64,000 bases of DNA from Flavobacterium aerium (GCF_030766725.1 NZ_JARQWR010000001.1:310001-374000), one strand, 5' to 3'; numbered from the stretch's first letter, positions 17,867-27,054 are shown. Numbers and translations are program-made. The notes: generated from the sequence alone by a model not told the origin.

Positions 17867-20623
17867 TTAGAATATGTCGTATTTTATTCCAACGCTGAAG
17901 TCTAGTCCAGCCTTGAAGTTGTAGGTGTCAATATCACCTTCTTGATTTTCTTGAACTCTTCTGATTTTACTGTTCAAAAGATTTTTAACATTAAAACTCA
18001 TGCTTAAACGTTCTCCAATTTTAGCACTTGAGATAAAGTTTAATGTTGCAATACCTTTTTCTACAATGTTACCTCTATTGAAAGATCCTAAAGAGTAGAT
18101 GCGATCGTGGAAATAATTACCTACAATAGAAATTGTTGGTCTGAAAGTTCCGCTTTCAATTCTATACGTAAGATCCGCATTTACTAATAATGGAGATGCT
18201 CCTTGTAAACCATCTTTGGTGTCATTGAAATTTACACTCAAAGTATTGTTTGTATCGTCGGCTACTTTTTGTGAATCTAATTTTTGTTCAGAATACATGT
18301 AAGTAAGATTCACACCACCTGATAAAGCTTGTTTGTTATTAGTTTCATCTAATTTCCAAAGATCTTTTCTCACTTCAAATTCAGCTCCAACAACGTAAGC
18401 ATAGTCACCAGCATTAACAAAAGTATTGTCGTTTAATGCAGAGTTTAATAATACTTTACTGATTGGATTTTTAATGTATTTACCAAAACCTGTAATCGAA
18501 ATTAATTCATCTTGGCTAGGGAACATTTCCCATTTTAAATCAAGATTGTAATTGTCAGATGGTTTTAAGAATGGGTTACCCACAGAGTTTTCTCCAATTC
18601 CTTCATATCTGAAAGGTGCTTTTTCTTTAAATTCTGGTAATGTATATGTTTTGCTTAAAGCTGCTCTTAAGTTTTGAGTGTCATTCAAACTGTATTTTAA
18701 GGAAGCAGTAGGTAAGATGAAAGTCTTATCGATTTTTGCATTACTGAATGTAACATTTGGAAGAGAGATATTTGTATCCCATTTTAATTCTTGTAAAACT
18801 TTTTCTGCTCTAACACCAATCGTATAAGTCAGTTTTTCTGAAATATTTTGTTCGAAATTTACATTCCCTGCATGGATGCTTAAATCACCATTATAGGTAA
18901 AAGGCGTTAAGCTTCTTACACGACCTGTAGTCATATAATAAGTATTAGCGATATTTGGTGCAGAAGCTAAATTATCTGGATTTAAGAAATCATCAATTGT
19001 TCCTGGTGTTGTTGGAATTGAACTACTTCCAAATCTGAAATTGAATTGTGTTGCTTTAAAATCTCTAGATTTAATTCTTCCGTTGTATCCAAAACTTAAT
19101 TTACCCGTATACTCATCATTAGCATTCTTTAGTATTTTATAAGTGAAAAGTGCTTTTGCAGAAAATTCATTTTCATCTATAAATTGGAAATAACGATTGT
19201 TAGAAGATGGTGATTGAGTATCAAAGAAATAAGAACCATTATTTAATAATAAATTATTGGTAATACGGTCTGGTAAGTCAGCTTTTACAATTCCGAATGA
19301 AGTACCCCAATTGAAGTTTAATCTTTCGCTGATGTTGTGATCACCTAATAACTGATTTACAAATAATTTGTTTTGTTCAGTAAGTGTTTGTCTTGTGTAT
19401 TCGTAACGATCATCACCATTCCCAAGGAATCTGTCATACTCACCGACAGTACTTTTTGATGTATTTACAAATATGCTATTTACTTTAATAGTGTTATTTG
19501 AATTGATTTTATAAGCAACGTTGGCTAATAAAGTAGTTTTTGTAGAAAATTCATATTTGTCTACATTGTAATAATCTACTGGAATATTATTATTTGTTGT
19601 TCCAACGATTCTTTGGAATCCATTTTTATACTTATATCCATTTTCATAAGATGCGGTAGCAAATGCACTAATTTTCCCATTTTCTCCAACATCAAAACTA
19701 GTACCACCAGAAATTCCAAAATTGTTGTTTACTGGTTTTCCTTCGCTATTTGGAGACCAACGTGTTTTGAATCTATAATCATCAACCGTTTTTGGTGCTT
19801 TTGTGTTGTAAAAACCAGTTGTTTTAACACCATCTGCTACTTTGAAATCTGTTCCAAATGCATTATTGTTTAAGCCACTTCCAATTTCAATTCGAAGTTT
19901 TCCTTTTCCAGATTGTTCTTTAGAGATAATGTTGATGTTTGCACCACCTACATCTCCAAATTGCTGAGTACTGTATGTTTTGTTTACGCCAATAGATTGG
20001 ATTACATCTGTAGAGAAAATATCCAAAGCAACGTTTTTGTTTTCAGGTTCATTTGAAGGAAGAGGCAATCCGTTTAAAGTAGTACTATTATAACGATCTC
20101 CTAATCCACGAACAAAAATTCCGCTATTTCCTTCTTGTTTTGAAATACCAGTAACTTTCGTAACAGCAGCAGCAGCATCACCTACACCTTTTCTAGATAA
20201 TTCTTGTGCTCCGATACTTTGTGTTATTGTAACTGCTTTTTGTTGTTCTAATAATAAAGCCGATTCTTTTTCTCTATTAACGGTAGCTTTAATAACTACA
20301 TCCTCTAGTTTTACACTGTCAGCTCCTAGCGCTTGATTAATTGTTTTCTTTTCTCCTGCTTTAACTGAAAAAGAAACTTCTACGTTTTCATAGCCTAAGA
20401 AGCTAAATACAAGAATGTGGTTTCCAGGAGTAACTTGAATAGCATATTTTCCATCAATATCTGTATTAGTAGATATTTTACTACCTTTAACTTGGATATT
20501 TGCAAAAGGTAAGCTTTCATTGTTCATTTCTTTATCTGTTACGATTCCTGAAATTGTACCTTTGTCCTGCGCAAAACCTATCGTAAAGATAAATAGGGTG
20601 ATAAATAATAATTTGAATTTCAT
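17867..20623 (-). CDS. TonB-dependent outer membrane receptor with carboxypeptidase-like N-terminal domain
   Basis: A 918-residue outer-membrane receptor: signal peptide (MKFKLLFITLFIFTIGFAQ), a CarboxypepD_reg-like domain (about 22-105, GTISGIVTDKEMN), a plug domain (about 120-240, with GISKQEGNSGIFVRGLGDRY), and a 22-strand beta-barrel ending in GIKYDIF with the terminal aromatic residue expected of barrel proteins. It imports a ligand using TonB/ExbBD energy. It is not a SusC-type receptor by length and has no SusD partner; instead a beta-helix lipoprotein gene lies downstream. The divergent two-component pair and the hexamer array in the shared upstream region suggest control by that regulator, possibly in phosphate starvation. 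Confidence 0.92.
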   Translation of the reverse strand: MKFKLLFITLFIFTIGFAQDKGTISGIVTDKEMNNESLPFANIQVKGSKISTNTDIDGKYAIQVTPGNHILVFSFLGYENVEVSFSVKAGEKKTINQALGADSVKLEDVVIKATVNREKESALLLEQQKAVTITQSIGAQELSRKGVGDAAAAVTKVTGISKQEGNSGIFVRGLGDRYNSTTLNGLPLPSNEPENKNVALDIFSTDVIQSIGVNKTYSTQQFGDVGGANINIISKEQSGKGKLRIEIGSGLNNNAFGTDFKVADGVKTTGFYNTKAPKTVDDYRFKTRWSPNSEGKPVNNNFGISGGTSFDVGENGKISAFATASYENGYKYKNGFQRIVGTTNNNIPVDYYNVDKYEFSTKTTLLANVAYKINSNNTIKVNSIFVNTSKSTVGEYDRFLGNGDDRYEYTRQTLTEQNKLFVNQLLGDHNISERLNFNWGTSFGIVKADLPDRITNNLLLNNGSYFFDTQSPSSNNRYFQFIDENEFSAKALFTYKILKNANDEYTGKLSFGYNGRIKSRDFKATQFNFRFGSSSIPTTPGTIDDFLNPDNLASAPNIANTYYMTTGRVRSLTPFTYNGDLSIHAGNVNFEQNISEKLTYTIGVRAEKVLQELKWDTNISLPNVTFSNAKIDKTFILPTASLKYSLNDTQNLRAALSKTYTLPEFKEKAPFRYEGIGENSVGNPFLKPSDNYNLDLKWEMFPSQDELISITGFGKYIKNPISKVLLNSALNDNTFVNAGDYAYVVGAEFEVRKDLWKLDETNNKQALSGGVNLTYMYSEQKLDSQKVADDTNNTLSVNFNDTKDGLQGASPLLVNADLTYRIESGTFRPTISIVGNYFHDRIYSLGSFNRGNIVEKGIATLNFISSAKIGERLSMSFNVKNLLNSKIRRVQENQEGDIDTYNFKAGLDFSVGIKYDIF

Positions 20624-20693
20624 TTTGTGTGTGTTGTGTTGTTAATTTTGGGCAAAGAAACAGTCATATTGTAAAGTTCGTGTTATTCGCCTG

Positions 20694-20732
20694 TTACTTT
20701 TAAGTATTGAGATTATTACCAAATCGTTAACA
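20694..20732. promoter_or_regulatory. Candidate PhoB/PhoP-type operator in the divergent receptor/regulator region
   Basis: Four hexamers at an exact 11-base period: TTACTT (20694), TATTGA (20705), TTACCA (20716) and TTAACA (20727). A further GTTAACA follows at 20745, out of phase. The array lies about 70-110 bases upstream of the receptor and 80-120 bases upstream of the response regulator, so it could control either or both. Confidence 0.5.
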
Positions 20733-20812
20733 TATTAAATTACAGTTAACACATATAATCGTTTTGTTTTATATTTACATTTACAACCGCATTAGAAGCA
20801 ATTTTCCCGATT

Positions 20813-21496
20813 ATGAAAAAAAAAGAAATTAAGATTTTATTAGTAGATGATGAACCGGATATCTTAGAGATTGTAGGTTATAATCTTTCGCAAGAAGGTT
20901 ATCAAATTGTCACTGCAAGTAATGGTAAAGAAGCGGTACAAAAGGCTAAAAAAGAAGTGCCTAACCTAATTATCATGGATGTGATGATGCCAGAAATGGA
21001 TGGGATGGAAGCTTGTGAAAATATCCGTAAAATTCCAGAGTTGAGTAATGTAATTATTACCTTTTTGACAGCAAGAAGTGAAGATTATTCTCAAGTTGCA
21101 GGTTTCGATGCTGGTGCGGATGACTATATTACGAAGCCAATTAAGCCAAAAGTATTAGTTAGTAAAGTAAAGGCATTGTTAAGAAGACTTAAGGAAGACG
21201 AACAAAATGCAGATATTCTAAATGTTGGTGGAATCGAGATCAATAGAGAAGAATATAAGATTATCATGAGTGATCAAGAGATTGTTCTACCAAGAAAAGA
21301 GTTTGAGTTATTTTATTTATTAGCTTCAAAACCAGGAAAAGTATTCAAAAGAGAAGAAATTTTAGATAAGGTTTGGGGTAATGAAGTAATCGTAGGTGGC
21401 CGTACTATTGATGTACATATTCGAAAATTAAGAGAAAAAATTGGAGAAGAATTGTTCAAAACCATCAAAGGAGTAGGTTACAAATTTGAAATATAA
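20813..21496 (+). CDS. OmpR/PhoB-family response regulator
   Basis: The 227-residue protein has a receiver domain (residues 5-120) with the acidic pair Asp12-Asp13, the phospho-acceptor Asp56 in LIIMDVMMPEMDG, and the conserved Lys in YITKPIKP. A winged-helix DNA-binding domain follows (about 132-227, with LPRKEFELFYLLASKPGKVF, RTIDVHIRKLREK and TIKGVGYKFE). It overall resembles PhoB. It is two bases from the histidine kinase gene and divergent from the TonB receptor. PhoB-like proteins bind direct repeats with 11-base period, and such arrays occur nearby. Naming it phoB would be inference, so no symbol is given. Confidence 0.95.
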   Translation: MKKKEIKILLVDDEPDILEIVGYNLSQEGYQIVTASNGKEAVQKAKKEVPNLIIMDVMMPEMDGMEACENIRKIPELSNVIITFLTARSEDYSQVAGFDAGADDYITKPIKPKVLVSKVKALLRRLKEDEQNADILNVGGIEINREEYKIIMSDQEIVLPRKEFELFYLLASKPGKVFKREEILDKVWGNEVIVGGRTIDVHIRKLREKIGEELFKTIKGVGYKFEI

Positions 21497-21498
21497 GA

Positions 21499-22542
21499 AT
21501 GTCGGCTAGTTTTAAAAAAACGTACCGTTTTGCCATAAAGTCTTCGCTATATATAACGCTTTTTTCAAGCTTATTTGTAGCGGGACTTATTACGGCATTT
21601 TTTGAGTTTTCACTCATATTCTGTTTAATCTTTACAGTTTCAGTATTCATCTTTTCTTTTTTTGTACTCCAATATAGAGTTGAAAAATTCATTTACAAAA
21701 GAGTAAAAAAAATCTACGATGATGTATCATTATTAGAATCTAGTAGCTTTAGAAAACAGCCAATCATGACCGATATGGCTACGCTTACCAGAGAAGTGCA
21801 AAAGTTTGCTAGAGACAAAAAGATAGAGATTGAAACACTTAAAATTAGAGAAGAATACCGAAGAGAATTTTTAGGGAATGTATCACACGAACTAAAAACT
21901 CCTTTGTTTACTGTTCAGGGTTATTTATTGACATTACTCGATGGAGCAATGGATGATAAAAACATCAGAAAAAAATACCTTCAAAGAGCGGAAAAAGGAG
22001 TGGAACGACTCATTTTTATCGTAAAAGATTTAGATATGATTACCAAACTTGAGGTAGGCGATTTAAATTTAGTATATAGCGAATTCAATATTATAGAAGT
22101 AATTCAAGGAGTATTTGATCTTTTAGAAATGAAAGCATCAAAAATGAATATTACATTGACGTTTGATGTACGCTATATAAAACCAATCATGGTATATGGT
22201 GACCAAGAAAAAATCCAACAAGTGATTACCAATTTAATTGTGAATTCGATTAAGTACGGTAAGCAAGATGGAACAACCGAAGTTGGTATAGAAGATTTAG
22301 TGAATAATAAAGTCATCATCCGTGTAACAGACAATGGAGAAGGGATTGAAAAACAAAATATCCCACGTCTTTTCGAACGTTTTTATCGTATTGATAAAAG
22401 CGGTGCCCGAACCGAAGGAGGTTCAGGCTTAGGCTTGGCGATAGTGAAACATATTATGGAAGCCCACGACGAGAAAATCTATGTAGAAAGTCAGTTTGGA
22501 GTAGGTTCCGAATTTTCTTTTACCTTAGAAAAGTCGAAATAA
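21499..22542 (+). CDS. PhoR-like sensor histidine kinase
   Basis: A 347-residue membrane kinase. Two membrane helices (about 15-33 and 38-56) have only a very short loop between them, so there is no large periplasmic sensor domain; this is typical of PhoR-like kinases that sense through partner proteins. A linker follows, then the dimerisation/phosphoacceptor motif GNVSHELKTPLFTVQGYLL and the ATPase domain with NLIVNSIKYG (N box), DNGEGI (G1) and GGSGLGLAIVKH (G2). It is cotranscribed with the preceding response regulator. Its last 18 bases overlap the end of the convergent glycosyltransferase gene. Confidence 0.94.
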   Translation: MSASFKKTYRFAIKSSLYITLFSSLFVAGLITAFFEFSLIFCLIFTVSVFIFSFFVLQYRVEKFIYKRVKKIYDDVSLLESSSFRKQPIMTDMATLTREVQKFARDKKIEIETLKIREEYRREFLGNVSHELKTPLFTVQGYLLTLLDGAMDDKNIRKKYLQRAEKGVERLIFIVKDLDMITKLEVGDLNLVYSEFNIIEVIQGVFDLLEMKASKMNITLTFDVRYIKPIMVYGDQEKIQQVITNLIVNSIKYGKQDGTTEVGIEDLVNNKVIIRVTDNGEGIEKQNIPRLFERFYRIDKSGARTEGGSGLGLAIVKHIMEAHDEKIYVESQFGVGSEFSFTLEKSK

Positions 22543-23580
22543 TTCGGTCCATGTAATTTCAGTATTGAAACTCTTCAAGCATTTGTAAGAGTCAAGCTCC
22601 AATAAATCACTTACCTTGAAATTAGCCTGTTTTGCATACGGAAATAACCCTTCTTTTTTTAATTTTTTAGCTAGATATTCCTGTTCATACTGACCTGGTG
22701 TTGGGATGAAAAAAGCCTTTTTGCCCAATTGTGCTAAATCCATGATTGTGGTGTATCCAGAACGGCATAATACTATTTCACTTTGATTAAATGTAGTTTC
22801 TAGCTCACTAGTATTCATGAAGTTGTAATACGTAATATTGCCAGATTGCAACATACTCTGTTCTGCCTCAACTTTGCCTTTGATGAAAACTACAGGATTA
22901 TCATAAGACTTTAATTCTTCGCTTAATATGTCTTCAAGCATTCCTCTTTGTGGCTCTGGACCAGAAAGAATAACCATAAGCTTATATTTTTTATCGATTG
23001 CTTTTTTATGAAGACGACTAAGTGGGCCAATGTATTTTAAATGCATGAAAGGATTGCTTAAATGGCCTAGTTTCCCTGTTAAATTAGGTTTCCCTTCCAA
23101 GTCCGGAATCCAGCACTCATTGAATTTTTTAATAAAAAACTGATGCATTTTACTTGTAATCCAAGTAGTATTTCCTGTAAGTACATTCAATTGATGTGTA
23201 ATAAAGGCACAAGGAATCTTTTTACTGAAAACACCCAGTCGGTTGTCGGAAATGACACCGTCAATATGATATTCTTCAATCCAATTATTGATGATTTTTC
23301 GTTCACGAATAATAGCCTTAATCATTTTTGGACTGTTCCAAATAATTTTCCATTTAAAAAAATGTTCATTTTTGGCATAAACAATCTCATAAGAAGGTAA
23401 TGTTAAGTGTTGCAAATGCGGAAATTCTTTTTTTAACATTTGCAAAGCCACTCCGTCTGAAGCCAGAATCGGAATATAACCATGTTCTTCTAATGCGTTG
23501 ATAATTGGAATACAGCGTGTAGCATGTCCTAGGCCCCAATTTAGTGGAGCGACTAATATTTTTTTAGGAATATTTTTCAA
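22525..23580 (-). CDS. MurG-like glycosyltransferase family protein
   Basis: A 351-residue GT-B fold protein. The N-terminus has the typical VAPLNWGLGHATRCIPII, and the C-terminal lobe has NGxxGYTTIMD-type features (IVLCRSGYTTIMDLAQLGKKA followed by IPTPGQYEQEYLA), as in MurG/UDP-GlcNAc transferase-like proteins. It is shorter and more divergent than MurG itself, and Bacteroidetes usually keep murG in the dcw cluster, so this is probably a different transferase acting on lipid- or surface-linked sugars. It is monocistronic. The acceptor is unknown. Confidence 0.85.
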   Translation of the reverse strand: MKNIPKKILVAPLNWGLGHATRCIPIINALEEHGYIPILASDGVALQMLKKEFPHLQHLTLPSYEIVYAKNEHFFKWKIIWNSPKMIKAIIRERKIINNWIEEYHIDGVISDNRLGVFSKKIPCAFITHQLNVLTGNTTWITSKMHQFFIKKFNECWIPDLEGKPNLTGKLGHLSNPFMHLKYIGPLSRLHKKAIDKKYKLMVILSGPEPQRGMLEDILSEELKSYDNPVVFIKGKVEAEQSMLQSGNITYYNFMNTSELETTFNQSEIVLCRSGYTTIMDLAQLGKKAFFIPTPGQYEQEYLAKKLKKEGLFPYAKQANFKVSDLLELDSYKCLKSFNTEITWTELFRLF

Positions 23581-23679
23581 AAGCTTTCTTTTAAAGGTAG
23601 ATCAATTTGGTTACTGCAATATAAAATGATTAGAGTTCTTATATATTTCCTTAATTTTACCAAAAATTTAATTTTAATC

Positions 23680-24354
23680 GTGGGAAGCAAAAATAAATTA
23701 AAGAGATTTAGAGAGAACGAAACCTTTTCTAATGTCTTTCAGCCAACAAGAGAAGAAGTAGTAAGTTTATCATTTCCTTTAAAAGGAAAATGGAATAAAG
23801 ACTTTTTCAAAAATGATAATCCATTAGTACTTGAATTAGGCTGTGGAAAAGGAGAGTATTCTGTTGGATTAGCAGAACGATATCCGAATAAAAACTTTAT
23901 CGGTATTGATATCAAAGGAGCTCGTTTTTGGAGAGGTGCTAAGACTGCTCACGAAGATAATTTGAATAATGTCGCTTTTATTCGAACACAAATTGAATTG
24001 ATTGATTGTCTTTTTGATCAAGGTGAAGTAGATGAAATTTGGATTACTTTTCCAGATCCTCAAATTAAGTATAAACGTACAAAACATCGTTTAACGAATA
24101 CTGAGTTTCTTCAATTGTATAAAAAAATATTGAATAAAGACGGTGTGGTGAATTTAAAAACGGATAGCGAATTTATGCATGGATATACTTTAGGATTATT
24201 GCATGGTGAAGGACATGAAGTTTTATATGCAAACCATAACGTTTATCATAATGAAGGAAGTCCTGAGGAAGTAACAAATATTCAGACTTTCTATGAAAAA
24301 CAATATTTAGAGCTAAAGAAATCAATTACCTATATCAAATTCAAAATTAAATAA
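23680..24354 (+). CDS. trmB: tRNA (guanine-N7)-methyltransferase
   Basis: TrmB places the 7-methylguanosine at position 46 in the variable loop of tRNA. The 224-residue protein contains the SAM-binding motif LELGCGKGEYSVGLA, the family motif WITFPDPQIKYKRTKHRL, and a C-terminal TDSEFMHG. The start is set at GTG 23680 (VGSKNKLKRFRENETF, matching the normal N-terminus); an in-frame ATG at 23626 would add 18 hydrophobic residues foreign to this soluble enzyme. It is adjacent to the LysE gene with no gap, so they are cotranscribed. Confidence 0.95.
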   Translation: MGSKNKLKRFRENETFSNVFQPTREEVVSLSFPLKGKWNKDFFKNDNPLVLELGCGKGEYSVGLAERYPNKNFIGIDIKGARFWRGAKTAHEDNLNNVAFIRTQIELIDCLFDQGEVDEIWITFPDPQIKYKRTKHRLTNTEFLQLYKKILNKDGVVNLKTDSEFMHGYTLGLLHGEGHEVLYANHNVYHNEGSPEEVTNIQTFYEKQYLELKKSITYIKFKIK

Positions 24355-24990
24355 ATGGGTTACGCTTTACCGTTAGTTTTAGGTTTTATTACAGCTTCAG
24401 TGGGGGTCACTCCGCCAGGGTTGATTAATATGACTGCGGCCAAAGTTAGTCTTAATGACGGTCGGTCTAGAGCAATTACATTTGCTTTGGGTGCAATAAT
24501 AGTTGTTTTTATACAAACGTATATTGCTATACTTTTTGCTCGATTCATCAATAAAAGACCCGATATTGTAAACCTATTACAAGAAGTCGGGTTAACCATA
24601 TTTTTAATCCTAACGATTTATTTTTTTTTCATTGCAAAAGAAACAAAGGTAAAGGAACAGGATTTGAAGGAAAGAAGTAAAATGGGACGATTCTTTTTAG
24701 GAATGTTGCTCTCGGCACTGAATTTCTTTCCAATTCCCTATTATGTTTTTATAAGCATAACACTATCTACTTATAATTACTTTTATTTTGAAAAATCATT
24801 TATAATAACATTTGTTTTAGGAGTAGTTTTAGGCTCCTTCACAGTGTTTTATTTATATATTATTTTCTTCAAAAAAATACAAGCCAAGTCCTCCTTTTTT
24901 ATGTCCAATATGAACTATATGATTGGATCTGTCACAGGACTTATTTCAGTGATTACTATTATTAAGTTAATTAATAACTATATCCAATAA
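24355..24990 (+). CDS. LysE family transporter
   Basis: A 211-residue inner-membrane protein with about six helices. The opening GFITASVGVTPPGLINMTAAKVSL matches the LysE/RhtB N-terminal pattern (PGPxxx replaced by PPGLIN). The family exports amino acids or other small solutes by exchange. Its ATG follows the trmB stop directly, and the MGMT-family gene begins nine bases after its own stop, so trmB, this gene and the next probably share one transcript. The substrate cannot be predicted. Confidence 0.86.
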   Translation: MGYALPLVLGFITASVGVTPPGLINMTAAKVSLNDGRSRAITFALGAIIVVFIQTYIAILFARFINKRPDIVNLLQEVGLTIFLILTIYFFFIAKETKVKEQDLKERSKMGRFFLGMLLSALNFFPIPYYVFISITLSTYNYFYFEKSFIITFVLGVVLGSFTVFYLYIIFFKKIQAKSSFFMSNMNYMIGSVTGLISVITIIKLINNYIQ

Positions 24991-24999
24991 AGAATTTCT

Positions 25000-25341
25000 A
25001 TGTCTGACAATAACGATAATTTTTTCGAAAGAGTTTACGCTGTTGTTAGACAAATACCATACGGCAAAGTTACTTCCTATGGAGTGATTGCAAAACATTT
25101 AGGAACTGCCCGATCTGCAAGAATGGTTGGTTGGGCGATGAATGCATGCCATGGCAGAGAAGATGTTCCAGCACATCGCGTAGTAAACCGATTTGGGATG
25201 CTCAGTGGGAAACACCACTTTGAAGGAACCAATCTCATGCAACAATTACTAGAAAGTGAAGGATTAGTTGTAGTGGATAATCAAATTATTGATTTTGAAA
25301 AGCATTTGTGGAAACCCACTAATACTAATAGCGATTCATAA
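25000..25341 (+). CDS. Alkyltransferase-like (MGMT family) protein lacking the active-site cysteine
   Basis: A 113-residue single-domain relative of O6-alkylguanine-DNA alkyltransferase. The helix-turn-helix and Arg-finger region (IPYGKVTSYGVIAKHLGTARSARMVG) is intact, but the catalytic PCHR is PAHR (Pro57-Ala58-His59-Arg60), so it cannot accept an alkyl group. Alkyltransferase-like proteins of this kind bind damaged guanine, flip it, and hand the lesion to nucleotide excision repair. It is the last gene of the trmB run. Confidence 0.92.
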   Translation: MSDNNDNFFERVYAVVRQIPYGKVTSYGVIAKHLGTARSARMVGWAMNACHGREDVPAHRVVNRFGMLSGKHHFEGTNLMQQLLESEGLVVVDNQIIDFEKHLWKPTNTNSDS

Positions 25342-25435
25342 AAGTAATTACAGCTTCTTGTAAAGACTATAACTCTTTTTTATTATTTCATCAATAAATT
25401 CAATTCATTAACTTTAGTTTATGAAGTTTTCATAC

Positions 25436-25443
25436 TATCTTTG
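25436..25443 (+). promoter_or_regulatory. Probable -7 box of the mrp-nfu operon
   Basis: TATCTTTG matches TAnnTTTG, 50 bases before the mrp start. A TTA rather than TTG is found at the -33 position with 19-base spacing. Confidence 0.5.
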
Positions 25444-25493
25444 TAATTTAGAATAATTCTTAGTTAAGGCATTGGAAAAGAAGATATAAGCAT

Positions 25494-26624
25494 ATGAAAT
25501 TAGATAGAAAAGAAATCCTCAAAGCGCTAGAAACTATATCTATAGCTGGTGAAGGTAAAAATATGGTTGAAAGTGGAGCAGTACAAAACGTAATGACTTT
25601 TGCTGATGAAGTAATGGTTGATTTGGTTTTGACTAATCCTGCATTACACATTCGTAAGCGTGCAGAAGTGGATATTATGAAGACGATTCATGATTTGGTT
25701 TACGAAAAAGCGAAAGTAAAAGTAAATATAAAAGTAGAAGCTCCAGAGAAACCTGAAATTAAAGGTAAGGCTATTCCTGGAATCAAAAATATTATTGCTG
25801 TTGCCTCTGGAAAAGGAGGAGTCGGTAAATCTACCGTTACAGCAAACTTAGCGGTTACATTAGCAAAAATGGGATTCAATGTTGGGGTTTTAGATGCTGA
25901 TATTTATGGACCATCTATGCCAATCATGTTTGATGTAGAAAGAGAAAAACCAATCTCAATTACATTAGACGGAAAATCTAAAATGAAACCAATTGAAAAT
26001 TATGGCGTTAAAATGCTGTCTATCGGTTTCTTTACACAACCAGATCAAGCAATTATTTGGAGAGGTCCAATGGCTTCAAAAGCATTAAATCAAATGATTT
26101 TTGATGCAGATTGGGGAGAATTAGATTTTATGTTAATCGATTTACCTCCGGGAACAGGAGATATTCACTTATCAATCATGCAATCATTGCCTATTACTGG
26201 AGCAGTAGTAGTGAGTACTCCGCAAAATGTTGCGTTAGCAGATGCTAAAAAAGGAGTAGCAATGTTCATGCAGGAAAGTATCAATGTTCCAGTATTGGGA
26301 ATTATAGAAAATATGGCTTACTTCACACCAGAAGAGCTTCCAGAAAATAAATATTATATCTTTGGAAAAGAAGGTGCAAGAAATTTAGCAGAAGATTTAG
26401 GTGTTCCGTTTTTAGGCGAAATACCATTAGTTCAAAGTATCCGCGAAGCAGGAGACTATGGACGACCAGCGGCTTTACAAACTGCGACTACATTAGAAGC
26501 TTCATTTGAAGAACTGGCGCGTTCAGTAGTTCAAGAAGTAGTAAGTCGTAATGAAAGCTTACCGCCTTCAGAAGCCGTTAAAATTACTACCATGGCTGGT
26601 TGTTCAGCCGTAAAGAAAAAATAG
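25494..26624 (+). CDS. apbC: Mrp/ApbC-type iron-sulfur cluster carrier ATPase
   Basis: A 376-residue P-loop ATPase that carries or transfers iron-sulfur clusters to apoproteins. An N-terminal MIP18/DUF59 domain (about 1-90) precedes the ParA/MinD-type ATPase with ASGKGGVGKSTVTANLAV (deviant Walker A, about residue 102 on), DADIYGPSMP, and DLPPGTGDIHLS (Walker B). The gene is cotranscribed with a NifU-type scaffold protein two bases downstream, which fits a cluster delivery role. It has its own promoter-like box. Confidence 0.94.
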   Translation: MKLDRKEILKALETISIAGEGKNMVESGAVQNVMTFADEVMVDLVLTNPALHIRKRAEVDIMKTIHDLVYEKAKVKVNIKVEAPEKPEIKGKAIPGIKNIIAVASGKGGVGKSTVTANLAVTLAKMGFNVGVLDADIYGPSMPIMFDVEREKPISITLDGKSKMKPIENYGVKMLSIGFFTQPDQAIIWRGPMASKALNQMIFDADWGELDFMLIDLPPGTGDIHLSIMQSLPITGAVVVSTPQNVALADAKKGVAMFMQESINVPVLGIIENMAYFTPEELPENKYYIFGKEGARNLAEDLGVPFLGEIPLVQSIREAGDYGRPAALQTATTLEASFEELARSVVQEVVSRNESLPPSEAVKITTMAGCSAVKKK

Positions 26625-26626
26625 TT

Positions 26627-26866
26627 ATGACATCAGAAGAATTAATCGTTAGCGTAGAGAAAGCATTAGAAGAAATTCGTCCATTTTTGAATTCAGATGG
26701 AGGTGATATTACTTTGGTTGAAATCGTAGAAGACAAGCATGTAAAGGTACGCCTTGAAGGTGCGTGTGTAGGATGTAGTGTGAATCAAATGACCTTAAAG
26801 GCCGGAGTAGAAACTACGATTAAAAAGTTTGCTCCTCAAATCGAGACTGTAGTAAACGTAGCTTAA
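26627..26866 (+). CDS. NifU-like (Nfu) iron-sulfur scaffold protein
   Basis: This 79-residue protein is a stand-alone NifU C-terminal domain: EIRPFLNSDGGDITLVEI followed by the cluster-binding CVGC (Cys47, Cys50) in GACVGCSVNQMTLKAGVE. Such Nfu proteins bind a [4Fe-4S] cluster between two subunits and donate it to target enzymes. The ATG at 26627 is chosen because it lies just after the mrp stop; a TTG at 26600 inside mrp is rejected. Mrp and Nfu likely act in sequence. Confidence 0.93.
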   Translation: MTSEELIVSVEKALEEIRPFLNSDGGDITLVEIVEDKHVKVRLEGACVGCSVNQMTLKAGVETTIKKFAPQIETVVNVA

Positions 26867-26903
26867 TCTTTAAAAGAAAAGATCTTTTTAGATCAAAAAA
26901 TGC

Positions 26904-26939
26904 AGCTATTATTTTCGTTGAAAAATGAAAGTAATAGCT
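26904..26939. other. Long inverted repeat after nfu
   Basis: AGCTATTATTTTC (26904-26916) pairs with GAAAGTAATAGCT (26927-26939), one G-T wobble, around a ten-base loop. No T-run follows on either strand, so it is not a standard terminator. It could be a processing site, mRNA-stabilising hairpin or protein-binding site. Confidence 0.55.
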
Positions 26940-27054
26940 ATTGCATACCTTATAAGAAAGTTAAAATTTGTCAGTGAAGAAAAACTATTTTATTGTATGG
27001 ATAGAAAACAAATAGTAGCTGACATATATCATAGTTAAGGCGAAAAAGTATAAA

